Of a stretch of DNA of 64,000 nucleotides, positions 8,410 through 16,302 are shown piece after piece. The stretch spans positions 2,783,001 to 2,847,000 of the forward strand of contig NZ_JAFBCK010000001.1 in assembly GCF_016907695.1 (NCBI RefSeq), read 5' to 3'. This stretch comes from Actinokineospora baliensis. GTDB taxonomy: Bacteria; Actinomycetota; Actinomycetes; Mycobacteriales; Pseudonocardiaceae. Numbering within the stretch: position 1 is the first letter of the stretch; each line of letters opens with the position of its first letter. Both the position numbers and the translations under genes were made by a program. The notes beneath the pieces were generated by a model. The model made no database searches. It had not been told where the DNA came from and saw only the letters and a program-made list of their open reading frames with translations.

Positions 8410-9927
8410 ATGAATCGCCACCTCGCGCGGTTCGCGACCGCCGTCGCGACCGCGAGTGTGCTGACCGCGACCGGAGCGGGCCTGGCCGCCGCCGACCCCG
8501 CCGACCACTCCCCAACAGCCGGGCACGTCCGCGAACTCGCCGCCGCCTACACCGACCTCGCCACCGCCACGACCGACGAGGCCAGGCTCCCCGCCGTAGC
8601 CGACCTGCGCCTGGCCCTCAACCACATCCGCGGCTGCGGCGAAACCACCGCCGCCGACGCCGCCGACACCAAGGCCGCCGAGGTCGCCCGAATCTTGCCG
8701 ATCCCAGGCCCGATCAACCCCCTCCTCCTGGCAGGCCTGCTGGACCTCGTCCACACCCTCCTCAACACCCTCACCGGCGGCCTCCCCCTGCCCGGAACCC
8801 TGCCCACCCCCGGCACCTTGCCGATCCCGGGCGGTCTCCCGATCCCCGGTGGCTTGCCCATCCCAGGTGGTCTCCCGATCCCGGGCACTCTCCCCACTCC
8901 CGGCACCTTGCCGATCCCGGGCGGTCTCCCGGTCCCCGGTGGCTTGCCCATCCCAGGTGGTCTCCCGATCCCGGGCACGTTGCCCACTCCCGGTGGCTTG
9001 CCGATCCCCGGCACTCTGCCGATCCCGGGCGGCCTCCCGATCCCGGGCACCTTGCCCATTCCTGGTGGTTTGCCGACTCCCGGCACTCTGCCCGTCCCTG
9101 GCGGTCTCCCGATTCCTGGCACGTTGCCGACTCCGGGTGGGCTGCCGATCCCGGGCACTCTGCCCATTCCCGGTGGCCTCCCAGTTCCCGACGCGTTGCC
9201 GATCACGAGTGGCCTGCCGATCCCCGGCACTCTGCCGATCCCGGGCGGCCTGCCGATCCCGGGCACCTTGCCCATTCCTGGTGGTTTGCCGACTCCCGGC
9301 ACTCTGCCCGCCCCTGGCGGTCTCCCGATTCCCGGCACGTTGCCGACTCCGGGAGGCCTCCCCAACCCCGGCACCTTGCCGACGCCGGGTGCTCTGCCGA
9401 TCCCCGGCGGACTTCCCATTCCAGGCACTCTGCCCACTCCCGGCGGCCTCCCCATCCCCGGCACGGTGCCGATCCCGGACACCCTGCCCACCCCCGACGG
9501 GTTGCCCATCCCGGATGTCCAGCCCGATCTCAACGGCACCGTCCCCAACCTGACTGACGTCCTGCCCGCCGAAGACGGCACCGTCCCCAACGTCACCGAT
9601 GTGCTGCCCGCTGAGGACGGCATCGTGCCCAACCTGACCGATGTCCTGCCCGCCGAAGACGGCACCGTCCCCAGCGTGACCGACGTCCTCCCCGCCGAGG
9701 ACGGCATCGTTCCCGGTGTGCTGCCGCCGTTGTCGGACCTGGTTCCGCCGGTCGCCGACGAGCTGACTCTGCTGCCCGCTGCCGTCAGCGATCCGCCGCT
9801 GGACGCCACGACCCCGGATACCGATTCCTTGCCGCTGTTGCCCGATCTGCCCCTGGACTCGCTCCCGGCGCTGGGCAGCCTGCCGAGCCTGCCCGGCTTC
9901 CCCGAGTTGGACCACCACCACGACTGA
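8410..9927 (+). CDS. Secreted protein with 41 Pro-rich hexapeptide repeats
   Basis: 505 aa from ATG 8410, with GGAGAGG upstream. Residues 1-28 are a Sec signal with an AlaAlaAla-Asp cleavage area. A helical domain (about 29-120, with one Cys in RGCGETT) precedes 41 uninterrupted hexads of the form [GT]LP[ITV]PG. Four copies of a 14-residue acidic unit (core TDVLPAEDG) and a Leu/Pro tail ending HHHD follow. There is no sortase motif and no C-terminal membrane anchor. The hexads suggest an extended or elastin-like rod. It stands alone. I do not recognise a family; a structural or surface role is inferred. Confidence 0.8.
   Translation: MNRHLARFATAVATASVLTATGAGLAAADPADHSPTAGHVRELAAAYTDLATATTDEARLPAVADLRLALNHIRGCGETTAADAADTKAAEVARILPIPGPINPLLLAGLLDLVHTLLNTLTGGLPLPGTLPTPGTLPIPGGLPIPGGLPIPGGLPIPGTLPTPGTLPIPGGLPVPGGLPIPGGLPIPGTLPTPGGLPIPGTLPIPGGLPIPGTLPIPGGLPTPGTLPVPGGLPIPGTLPTPGGLPIPGTLPIPGGLPVPDALPITSGLPIPGTLPIPGGLPIPGTLPIPGGLPTPGTLPAPGGLPIPGTLPTPGGLPNPGTLPTPGALPIPGGLPIPGTLPTPGGLPIPGTVPIPDTLPTPDGLPIPDVQPDLNGTVPNLTDVLPAEDGTVPNVTDVLPAEDGIVPNLTDVLPAEDGTVPSVTDVLPAEDGIVPGVLPPLSDLVPPVADELTLLPAAVSDPPLDATTPDTDSLPLLPDLPLDSLPALGSLPSLPGFPELDHHHD
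8779..9516 (+). repeat. 18-bp tandem repeats (41 units) inside the Pro-rich secreted protein gene
   Basis: 738 bp equals exactly 41 units of 18 bp with no indel. Each unit codes [GTA]LP-x-P-[GD]; a single unit reads ALPITS. G- and T-type units alternate through most of the array, suggesting amplification of a 36-bp pair. Longer identical blocks recur, for example the run coding GLPIPG-TLPTPG. Confidence 0.95.
9547..9714 (+). repeat. Four 42-bp repeats coding an acidic 14-mer
   Basis: Four in-register copies of N-[LV]-TDVLPAEDG-[TI]-VP (the last two begin N and S) directly after the Pro-rich rod. Two types (TVP and IVP) alternate, again indicating duplication of a two-unit block. Confidence 0.9.
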
Positions 9928-9963
9928 TGCTTCCGCCCGTACTCGGGTGGGTTGTGTGAGTGT

Positions 9964-9998
9964 CGAGCCCCGGCGGCCCACAAGGCCACCGGGGCTCG
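9964..9998. terminator. Strong hairpin after the Pro-rich protein gene
   Basis: Arms CGAGCCCCGG and CCGGGGCTCG enclose an inner GGCC pair. It lies 37 nt after the stop and just before the kamB-like start. Confidence 0.75.
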
Positions 9999-10020
9999 GT
10001 GCTGTCCTAGGCTCCCCGGC

Positions 10021-10674
10021 ATGCGTCGTGTCACCGGGAAGCAGGTCGTGGAGGTCGATGAGGGGGAGTTCGCCGCACTGCGAGCCGCCTACAAGGGCGC
10101 CCTCTTGGATGTCGGTACCGGTGACGGCAAGCACGCGCTGCACCTCGCCAAGACCCACCCCGACCTGCTGGTGATCGGTCTAGACGCGGCCAAGGACAAC
10201 ATGCGTAAGGCCGCCACCAAGGCAGCCGCCTCCCCTAAGAAGGGCGGCCTGCCCAATCTGCTCTATCTATGGGCCGCCGCTGAACAACTCCCGGCAGGCC
10301 TAGGCGACATAAACGAGCTTCACGTGCTCATGCCCTGGGGCAGCCTCTTGCGCGGAGTGCTCGGTTCGGACCCCTCCATGCTGGCTGGCCTAGCAGCCAT
10401 CTGCGCGCCTAACGCCACTTTTCTCATCTCCCTGAACCTTCACGCTTGGCGCCCCCCGGTGCCAGAGGTTGGTGACCACCCTGAGCCGACCCCCGAGTCA
10501 GCGGAGAAGGACCTCGGTCCCGCGCTCAAGGCCGCGGGTTGGCAATTGGACTCCGCCGCCTATCTCGACGCTGACGAGATCGCGGCCTTGGCGACGTCGT
10601 GGACGCGGCGTCTCAACTCGTCGCGTGACCAGCTCGACGTCCTGGCGCTGCGCGGTCGCATTACGCCGGTTTAG
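10021..10674 (+). CDS. kamB: KamB/NpmA-type 16S rRNA (adenine-1408-N1) methyltransferase
   Basis: 217 aa from ATG 10021. The SAM-binding motif LDVGTGDGKH lies at residues 29-38. The blocks GGLPNLLYLWA, ELHVLMPWGSLLRGVLGS, LNLHAWRP-VPEVG-HPEPTP and TSWTRRL match the KamB family closely from memory. Trp106 and Trp194 sit where this family has the two tryptophans that stack on the flipped A1408. Methylation of A1408 blocks binding of kanamycin/apramycin-type aminoglycosides to the 30S subunit. Producers carry it for self-protection, but no aminoglycoside cluster is visible here. Its 3' end overlaps a convergent DUF371 gene by 14 nt. The start lacks an obvious Shine-Dalgarno, so the message may be leaderless. 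Confidence 0.9.
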   Translation: MRRVTGKQVVEVDEGEFAALRAAYKGALLDVGTGDGKHALHLAKTHPDLLVIGLDAAKDNMRKAATKAAASPKKGGLPNLLYLWAAAEQLPAGLGDINELHVLMPWGSLLRGVLGSDPSMLAGLAAICAPNATFLISLNLHAWRPPVPEVGDHPEPTPESAEKDLGPALKAAGWQLDSAAYLDADEIAALATSWTRRLNSSRDQLDVLALRGRITPV

Positions 10675-11746
10675 TCCGCTCGAGCACGAAGTCGTAGGCC
10701 TGCTTGCGCGACCACCCCGGCTGCGCCGCCAACGCTCGCGCGACGGTCGATGCGGACACGTCGTGCCCTAGTAGCGCCGTCACCAACTCGGCCACGTCCA
10801 CGTCGATGCCCAGGTCTGTGCTGGACGTGGGGTCCAATGCGCACCACACGTCCGTGGACCCGCTCAGCTGCGCGAACTCCTCAACGGCCCCCCACACGGG
10901 CCGTTCGTCGAGTGCCATCACACTCACGTTCCTAGCGCCAGCAACCCACCGCGACACCTCAGCGGCCGGGCACCGGAACACGACCCGCGCGCTCCGACTG
11001 GTCGCAGCCAGCTTCGCGACGTCCTTACGCGAGAGCCCGGTCGCCAAGAGCACCGGCGCAGGCGTAGGTGCCGCTCCGGTCACCGCGAGTTCGGGGGGTA
11101 CCCCCAACACCTCCACCCGCGGCTGCTCTGCCAACAGTTGCCGCACCACCGAGCTCGTCCCGTCTAGGGTGGACACCGCGAGCACCCGTCCCGGCCCGGT
11201 GGCGTCCCGCGAGGCGGTGAAACCCAACTCGGACAACAACACCCGAGCTCCGGCGTCCTCGGCCAGAATCACGTCCGCCGCCGCGCATTCCGCGACAAGC
11301 CGATCCTCAGGGCCAGACGCGCGGTACCGAACAAGATGCGTTCCCGATGTCTCTCCTCGACGCACCACAACGTCCACTACGGCGCCCGGGTCGGCCAACG
11401 CCACCACGAGTTCGCGCGGAAGGTCCGCCGAGGACAGATCAGCGTCGGTAGCCAGCGTGTTCGACAGCCGCTGCCCACTGCGGCGCACCACTGCGCTAGC
11501 CCCCGGTCGCCACCGCGAGTTCGCCAACGCCTGCACGGTCGCCGTAATCCCGCCTGCGCTGACAGTGATCTCTATAGGCCCCGCGACGGCACCAGGTGCC
11601 TGCCCAACAACCTCACCTGCCACCCCCACCACACATGTAGCCCGGCCAGTGATAGCGCCATCCGAGGTGAACTCCAGGGTCTTGCCGTGGGTCGCCCGAA
11701 TCTCGGCGTGCCCTCGGCAGCGCAACCGCAGCAACTCTTCGCTCAC
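10661..11746 (-). CDS. DUF371 domain protein with RsmI-like C-terminal part
   Basis: 361 aa. The N-terminal ~130 residues fit DUF371: GHAEIRATHGKTLEFTSDG, then VVRRSGQRLSNTLATDADLSSADLPRELV. The middle resembles a degraded tetrapyrrole-methylase fold (RVLAVSTLDGTSSVVRQLL, then TPAPVLLATGLSRKDV). The last 40 residues (ALLGHDVSASTVARAL, then WSRKQAYDFVLE) look like the C-terminal helical motif of RsmI, the 16S rRNA C1402 ribose methyltransferase. I see no intact SAM-binding glycine loop, so activity is doubtful. GTG 11746 lies 2 nt after the PPK2 stop, indicating an operon. The function is unknown; a ribosome or tRNA link is inferred from the RsmI likeness. Confidence 0.7.
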   Translation of the reverse strand: MSEELLRLRCRGHAEIRATHGKTLEFTSDGAITGRATCVVGVAGEVVGQAPGAVAGPIEITVSAGGITATVQALANSRWRPGASAVVRRSGQRLSNTLATDADLSSADLPRELVVALADPGAVVDVVVRRGETSGTHLVRYRASGPEDRLVAECAAADVILAEDAGARVLLSELGFTASRDATGPGRVLAVSTLDGTSSVVRQLLAEQPRVEVLGVPPELAVTGAAPTPAPVLLATGLSRKDVAKLAATSRSARVVFRCPAAEVSRWVAGARNVSVMALDERPVWGAVEEFAQLSGSTDVWCALDPTSSTDLGIDVDVAELVTALLGHDVSASTVARALAAQPGWSRKQAYDFVLERTKPA

Positions 11747-11748
11747 AC

Positions 11749-12558
11749 CTAGAGCCCTTCGAGCAGCGTGCCCGCGTGGTCGGGCACCGCGTGCTCAAGC
11801 TCCCGCGGCGGGCGGGTGTACCCGTCGCCGCGGGGTCGGTCCGGCAGGTCCAGCGTGCGCGGCTCCACGGGCTCCCACGGCACACTCGCGAGCAGGTGGG
11901 CGATCATATTCAGCCTGGCCCGCCGCTTGTCCTCCGCCTCGACGACCAGCCACGGCGCGGTGGCGGTGTCGGTGGCCGCCAGCATGTCGTCGCGGGCCCG
12001 CGAGTAGTCGTCCCAGCGGGTGATCGACTCCAGGTCCATCGGGCTGAGCTTCCACCGCTTCAGCGGGTTGTCCAGCCGCTCCCGGAACCGCCGCGACTGC
12101 TCGGCCGCGCTCACCGAGAACCAGTACTTCCGCAGCAGGATCCCGTCGCCGATCAGCAGGTCCTCGAAGATCGGGCACTGCACCACGAACCGCTCGTACT
12201 CCGCGTCCGTGCAGAACCCCATCACCCGCTCAACCCCGGCCCGGTTGTACCAACTCCGGTCGAACAACACGATCTCGCCCGCTGCGGGCAAGTGGTCCAC
12301 ATACCGCTGGAAGTACCACTGCGTCCGCTCCCGCTCAGTAGGCGTGGGCAGCGCCACTACGCGACAGCTGCGCGGGTTCAAGTACTCCGTGACCCGCTTG
12401 ATCGCCCCACCCTTCCCAGCGGCGTCGCGACCTTCGAAGAGGACCACCACCCGCGCGCCGGAGACCCGCACCCACTCCTGCATCCGCACGAGCTCGCCCT
12501 GCAGCCGCAAGAGCTCGCTCTCGTACACCTCACGCGGATACCGCTTCCCTTTGCCCAT
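11749..12558 (-). CDS. ppk2: Polyphosphate kinase 2 family protein
   Basis: 269 aa from ATG 12558; the longer open frame upstream runs through intergenic repeats and is rejected. Walker A is FEGRDAAGKGGAIKR, Walker B is IVLFDRSWYNRAGVERVMGF, and the lid contains KYWFSVSAAEQSRRF. The PPK2 motifs LPTPTERERTQWYFQRY and KLSPMDLESITRWDDYSRARDDML are intact. These enzymes phosphorylate nucleoside diphosphates or monophosphates with polyphosphate. Single-domain length and motifs fit class I (NDP kinase) best. It is the first gene of a two-gene operon with the DUF371 protein. Confidence 0.93.
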   Translation of the reverse strand: MGKGKRYPREVYESELLRLQGELVRMQEWVRVSGARVVVLFEGRDAAGKGGAIKRVTEYLNPRSCRVVALPTPTERERTQWYFQRYVDHLPAAGEIVLFDRSWYNRAGVERVMGFCTDAEYERFVVQCPIFEDLLIGDGILLRKYWFSVSAAEQSRRFRERLDNPLKRWKLSPMDLESITRWDDYSRARDDMLAATDTATAPWLVVEAEDKRRARLNMIAHLLASVPWEPVEPRTLDLPDRPRGDGYTRPPRELEHAVPDHAGTLLEGL

Positions 12559-12597
12559 GCCCCCAGCTTTCCCCGCCAACGACGCACATGCACGGGG

Positions 12598-12850
12598 CGG
12601 GGGTCCGGGGGCGTAGCCCGCCGGGCGGGTCTGGGGTCGCACCCCAGAGAAAATGACGAGCGACCCGGTTCGCGCATTCCGCGAACACAGGTCGCCTGGA
12701 GCGAAGCCCCCGGGCATGCTCGTACAGCGTCCACACGGCCACCGGTCGGGGGTCCGGGGGCGTAGCCCGCCGGGCGGGTCTGGGGTCGCACCCCAGAGAA
12801 AATGACGAGCGACCCGGTTCGCGCATTCCGCGAACACAGGTCGCCTGGAG
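12598..12850. repeat. 104-bp direct repeat in two copies downstream of tRNA-Arg
   Basis: Copies at 12598-12701 and 12747-12850 appear identical and are offset by 149 bp. Each contains two hairpins: TCTGGGGT/ACCCCAGA (12630-12648 and 12779-12797) and GTTCGCG/CGCGAAC (12668-12686 and 12817-12835). The second copy ends 4 nt from the tRNA-Arg 3' end. On the minus strand the repeat follows the tRNA, so it may act as its terminator. A related element follows tRNA-Pro at about 47291-47342. The region otherwise holds the leader of ppk2. Confidence 0.9.
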
Positions 12851-12854
12851 GGAG

Positions 12855-12927
12855 TGCCCCCGGCAGGACTTGAACCTGCGGCCAAGAGCTTAGAAGGCTC
12901 CTGCTCTATCCGCTGAGCTACGGGGGC
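12855..12927 (-). tRNA. tRNA-Arg (anticodon TCT)
   Basis: A 73-nt cloverleaf on the minus strand: acceptor GCCCCCG/CGGGGGC with discriminator A, D-arm GCTC-AGCGGATA-GAGC, anticodon stem GGAGC/GCTCT with loop CTTCTAA, and T-arm GCAGG-TTCAAGT-CCTGC. The anticodon TCT reads AGA. CCA is not encoded. Confidence 0.97.
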
Positions 12928-13063
12928 TTGGGCTGTGCGGCCGAGGCTGCACAGTAGTCCGCTCACGGGACTGATCGTCCTAGGCGGTCTCATCGTTTCC
13001 GCTTGGAACTGATCGGGTGACGAACGCCGCTATGGTACGTCCGTTCGGGGGAAGGGCGTTGCT

Positions 13064-13603
13064 CTACGCGCGCGAGAGTCTCGTCACTGCGTGTTCCGTG
13101 AGTGGTTGCAGGATGCGCACGAGCGCTGCCTCGGAGATGTCTCTTTTGTCGACCGCGACCAGGAGGGATCTGTCGGGGCGGACTTCTACCGTGGCGGTGC
13201 ACGTGCGGTAACCGTCTGTGACCGCGCAATGCAACCAGGTGGGGTAGCCGAGGGTGGACTCCGCGTGGCCCCCGGGCTGGTCTTGGCGTACCTGGCTGAG
13301 TGGTTTGTGCAGCGCTACCAGGGCTATGTCACTGGCAGCGCCGTTGCCGAGGGGGTAGCCGCAGGCTTCGGGGAAGGCGGCGGTGCGTTTGTGGGGCTCG
13401 CCCGCGAGGCCGCCTGCCTCGCTGAGGTCTTCGGCGGTCAGTAGCCCACACAGGTTCACGCCGTCGAGGGAAAGTGGTGACGGAGTGGTGGTGACCGTGG
13501 TCGCGGGGCCGAAGCCCGCCGCGGGCACTGGGCGGCCGGCTACCGGGGCGCCGCAGGCCGCCAGCAGCCCTATGCCGACCACCGCGGCAAGAGTCCGCCT
13601 CAC
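13064..13603 (-). CDS. DUF3558-like lipoprotein
   Basis: 179 aa from GTG 13603, which gives a short lipoprotein signal MRRTLAAVVGIGLLAACG with lipobox LAAC. The open frame extends further upstream, but only this start yields a normal signal. The mature part has a Thr/Pro-rich linker and a domain with cysteines in VNLCGLL, EACGYP, LHCAV and RTCTA, the pattern of actinobacterial DUF3558 lipoproteins. It is probably anchored on the outer face of the membrane; the function is unknown. It is divergent from the CopD-CtaG gene (105-nt shared promoter region). Confidence 0.75.
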   Translation of the reverse strand: MRRTLAAVVGIGLLAACGAPVAGRPVPAAGFGPATTVTTTPSPLSLDGVNLCGLLTAEDLSEAGGLAGEPHKRTAAFPEACGYPLGNGAASDIALVALHKPLSQVRQDQPGGHAESTLGYPTWLHCAVTDGYRTCTATVEVRPDRSLLVAVDKRDISEAALVRILQPLTEHAVTRLSRA

Positions 13604-13708
13604 GCTCCTACGGTAGTGCCTGGGCGCCTGTGTGTGATTACCCAAGCACGCGGGGTTGTGAATCATTGCTTCTCACGGGCCTCAACAGCGGGCTACTACC
13701 CTCGTCCC

Positions 13709-15718
13709 GTGCCTGTTGACAGCCCTACCGAGACCCGGCGTCCCCGATCGGGCCTGGCCCCGCTGCTCGTCGTCGGTGGTCTGCTCGCGGCCCTCATCGG
13801 TGCGGCTCTGGTGGCTGCCTCGGGTAGTGACCGCTACCTGATCCAGGGGCTTCCCACACCGGACGCGTTCACCGAGCACGCGTTGACCGTGGTGCGCGTG
13901 CTGACCGAGATCGGCTGTGTCATCACGGTCGGTAGCTTGCTCTTCGCCGCGTTCCTTGTGCCGCCCCAGAAGTCCGGGGTGCTCGATGTCGGCGGGTACG
14001 CCGCTGTGCGCATGGCGACGTGGGGGGCCGTTGTCTGGTTCGTAGGCGCGCTGGCGTCTGCGCCGTTCACCGCGGCGGATGCGGTGGGCAGGGACATCAC
14101 CACGGTCTTGCGCGCGGACGTGCTGCTCCAGTTGGTGGGCACGCTGTCCCAAGCGCAGGCATGGTTGCTGACGGCCGCGATCGCGCTTGTTGTCCTTGTC
14201 GCCACGCGGTTTGTCCTTACGTGGGGTTGGACGGTCGCGCTCTTCGTGATCGCCGTAGTGGGCATCGTGCCGGTCGCGGTGACCGGGCACTCCTCTAGTG
14301 GCGGCCAGCACGACATGGCGACCAACAGTCTCTTGTTCCACCTCGTCGCGGCGGCTCTATGGGTCGGTGGCCTCGTAGCGCTCCTCGCCCACGGGCGTCG
14401 TCGCGCGGACCACCTCGGGCTCGCTGCGAAGCGGTTCTCGCAGGTCGCCTTGGTGTGCTGGATCGTCATGGCGATCTCCGGAGTGGTGAACGCTTGGGTT
14501 CGCCTTCCTATAGGCGATCTCTTCACCAGTTGGTACGGCGGGCTGGTCCTGGCTAAGACAGCTGCGTTGCTTGTTCTTGGTGTCTTTGGTTACCTGCAGC
14601 GAGAACGCGGGGTTCGCGAGGTGGCCGAGACCGGTAGTGGCCGTGCCCTTGCGCGGCTGGCAGCGGTCGAAGTTCTCATCATGCTGCTCACGATCGGCAT
14701 CGCTGCCGCGCTGGCCAGGACGCCACCCCCGGAGACCGGGGCGGCGGAGCCGGATCGCGTAGAGCTCGCGTTGGGCTACCCCATCGGCGAGGCGCCGACG
14801 TTGGGGAGGCTGCTCTTCTCCTGGCGGTTCGACCTCGTCTTCGGCACGATCGCGATCGCTCTCGCCTTGATCTACCTGCGCGGGTTCCTCAAGCTGCGCG
14901 CCAAGGGCATCGCGTGGCCGGTGGGCAGGCTGGTGTCGTGGTTGGCCGGGTGCTTCGTGGTCCTCTTCGCGACCTCGTCCGGTTTCGGCCGGTACTCGCC
15001 CGCGATGTTCAGCATCCACATGGAAGCGCACATGATGCTGTCCATGCTGGCGCCCGTGCTGCTCGTCCTGGGCGCCCCGGTGACCCTGGCGATGCGCGCA
15101 CTTCCGGCGGCGGGCAAGGACGCCCCGCCCGGAGCGCGTGAGTGGCTGTTGGCGTTCGTGCACTCGCCGGTGTCGCGGGTGCTGACCCACCCGGTCGTCG
15201 CCCTCGTGCTGTTCGTCGGCTCCTTCTACGGGCTCTACCTGACCGGGCTGTTCGACTCGGCGCTGGACGAGCACTGGGCGCACCTGGTCATGAACGCGCA
15301 CTTCCTCCTGGTCGGCTACATCTTCTACTGGCCCGTCATCGGAACCGACCCCGCACCGCGCCGCTTGCCCCACCTGGGCAGGCTGGGCCTGGTGTTCGCG
15401 TCCATGCCGTTCCACGCGTTCTTCGGGGTGATCCTGATGAGCACGCAAACGGTGATCGGCGAGCGCTTCTACCAGGGCCTCGGCCTGCCGTGGAACACCG
15501 ATCTGCTCGCCGACCAGCGCCTCGGCGGTGGCATCGCGTGGGCGTCGGGGGAGATCCCGCTGCTCGTGGTGCTGATCGCGCTGCTGGTGCAGTGGTCCCG
15601 GGCCGACGACCGCGAGGCCCGCCGCTCCGACCGGCGCGTCGACGAGGGCACCGCCGACGACCTCGACGCCTACAACGCGATGCTGCGCCAACTGGCCGAG
15701 GGCAAGAACCAGCCCTGA
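13709..15718 (+). CDS. CopD-CtaG fusion: copper transport/cytochrome oxidase assembly membrane protein
   Basis: 669 aa from GTG 13709; no clear Shine-Dalgarno. About 13-14 hydrophobic segments. The first half (to about residue 350) is CopD-like, with the His-bearing segments VTGHSSSGGQHDMATNSLLFHLVAAALWVGG. The second half (about 380-640) is CtaG_caa3-like, with MFSIHMEAHMMLSMLAPVLLVLGAP, NAHFLLVGYIFYWPVIG and MPFHAFFGVILM. These His/Met pairs are probable copper ligands. Such fusions are usual in actinobacteria and are thought to bring copper to the CuA/CuB sites of cytochrome oxidase. The last 40 residues are a charged cytoplasmic tail. Confidence 0.92.
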   Translation: MPVDSPTETRRPRSGLAPLLVVGGLLAALIGAALVAASGSDRYLIQGLPTPDAFTEHALTVVRVLTEIGCVITVGSLLFAAFLVPPQKSGVLDVGGYAAVRMATWGAVVWFVGALASAPFTAADAVGRDITTVLRADVLLQLVGTLSQAQAWLLTAAIALVVLVATRFVLTWGWTVALFVIAVVGIVPVAVTGHSSSGGQHDMATNSLLFHLVAAALWVGGLVALLAHGRRRADHLGLAAKRFSQVALVCWIVMAISGVVNAWVRLPIGDLFTSWYGGLVLAKTAALLVLGVFGYLQRERGVREVAETGSGRALARLAAVEVLIMLLTIGIAAALARTPPPETGAAEPDRVELALGYPIGEAPTLGRLLFSWRFDLVFGTIAIALALIYLRGFLKLRAKGIAWPVGRLVSWLAGCFVVLFATSSGFGRYSPAMFSIHMEAHMMLSMLAPVLLVLGAPVTLAMRALPAAGKDAPPGAREWLLAFVHSPVSRVLTHPVVALVLFVGSFYGLYLTGLFDSALDEHWAHLVMNAHFLLVGYIFYWPVIGTDPAPRRLPHLGRLGLVFASMPFHAFFGVILMSTQTVIGERFYQGLGLPWNTDLLADQRLGGGIAWASGEIPLLVVLIALLVQWSRADDREARRSDRRVDEGTADDLDAYNAMLRQLAEGKNQP

Positions 15719-15824
15719 GTTGTCCACAACCCCCGCACCGCTCCACAGGTCCCCGAAGCCGCTCGACCGCGCCCGCACCGCCCCCCAAGCTGGTCCTGTC
15801 ACCACCACACGACAGGAGCACGAG

Positions 15825-16241
15825 ATGAACGAGACCATGATCACGTTGGTCGGGCGGGTCGTCGGCGATCCCACGCACCGGCGCTACGAGGAGAACAAGG
15901 ACCTGGTGCGCTTCCGGCTGCACACCAAAGAACGCCGGTACGACCCCGATCAACGGACCTGGGGCGACGTCAACCCCATGTACTTCACCGTGCACTGCTG
16001 GGACGCCCTCGGCGCCGCGGTGCGCAAGACCCTGCGCGGGGGCAACCGGGTGCTCGTGCAGGGCAAGCTCCACCTGCGCCAATACGAGGGCCAGGACAAG
16101 CAGAAGCTCGACGCCAGGGTCGACGCCCGCGCCATCGGGGTCGACCTGATGTTCCAGGACATCACCGTTCAGGACACCGACGCCTTCGAGTCCGCCACCG
16201 GCCCCGTTGAGCAGGTCGCCCCTGTCCAGCTGGCCGCGTGA
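15825..16241 (+). CDS. ssb: Single-stranded DNA-binding protein paralogue (Rv2478c-like)
   Basis: 138 aa from ATG 15825, with AGGAG upstream. An OB-fold fills residues 1-110: MITLVGRVVGDPTHRRYEENKDLVRFRL, DVNPMYFTVHCWDALGAAVRKTLRGGNRVLVQGKL. The tail is short and ends VEQVAPVQLAA, without the acidic DDDIPF-type tip that major SSBs use to recruit partners. It is therefore the secondary actinobacterial SSB, found upstream of ettA also in mycobacteria. A perfect TTGTCCACA word lies at 15720-15728 in the leader. It likely works in competence, repair or chromosome segregation rather than replication. Confidence 0.85.
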   Translation: MNETMITLVGRVVGDPTHRRYEENKDLVRFRLHTKERRYDPDQRTWGDVNPMYFTVHCWDALGAAVRKTLRGGNRVLVQGKLHLRQYEGQDKQKLDARVDARAIGVDLMFQDITVQDTDAFESATGPVEQVAPVQLAA

Positions 16242-16302
16242 GCAGGTTTGCCGTGCGCGCGATGGGGGCACGTCTGCCGTCCGACGAGAACGGAGGCCCG
16301 TG

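Noticed and set aside
8170..10158. Minus-strand 662-codon frame opposite the Pro-rich repeat gene
   Set aside because: Low-complexity shadow of the 18-bp repeats; the plus frame has a signal peptide and Shine-Dalgarno.
12559..12993. N-terminal extension of the PPK2 frame through the intergenic repeats
   Set aside because: The extension is the translation of the duplicated post-tRNA element and even the tRNA; ATG 12558 starts a normal PPK2.
10021..16241. Aminoglycoside biosynthetic cluster around the kamB-like gene
   Set aside because: No scyllo-inosamine, glycosyltransferase or aminotransferase gene in the window; the neighbours are housekeeping or unknown.
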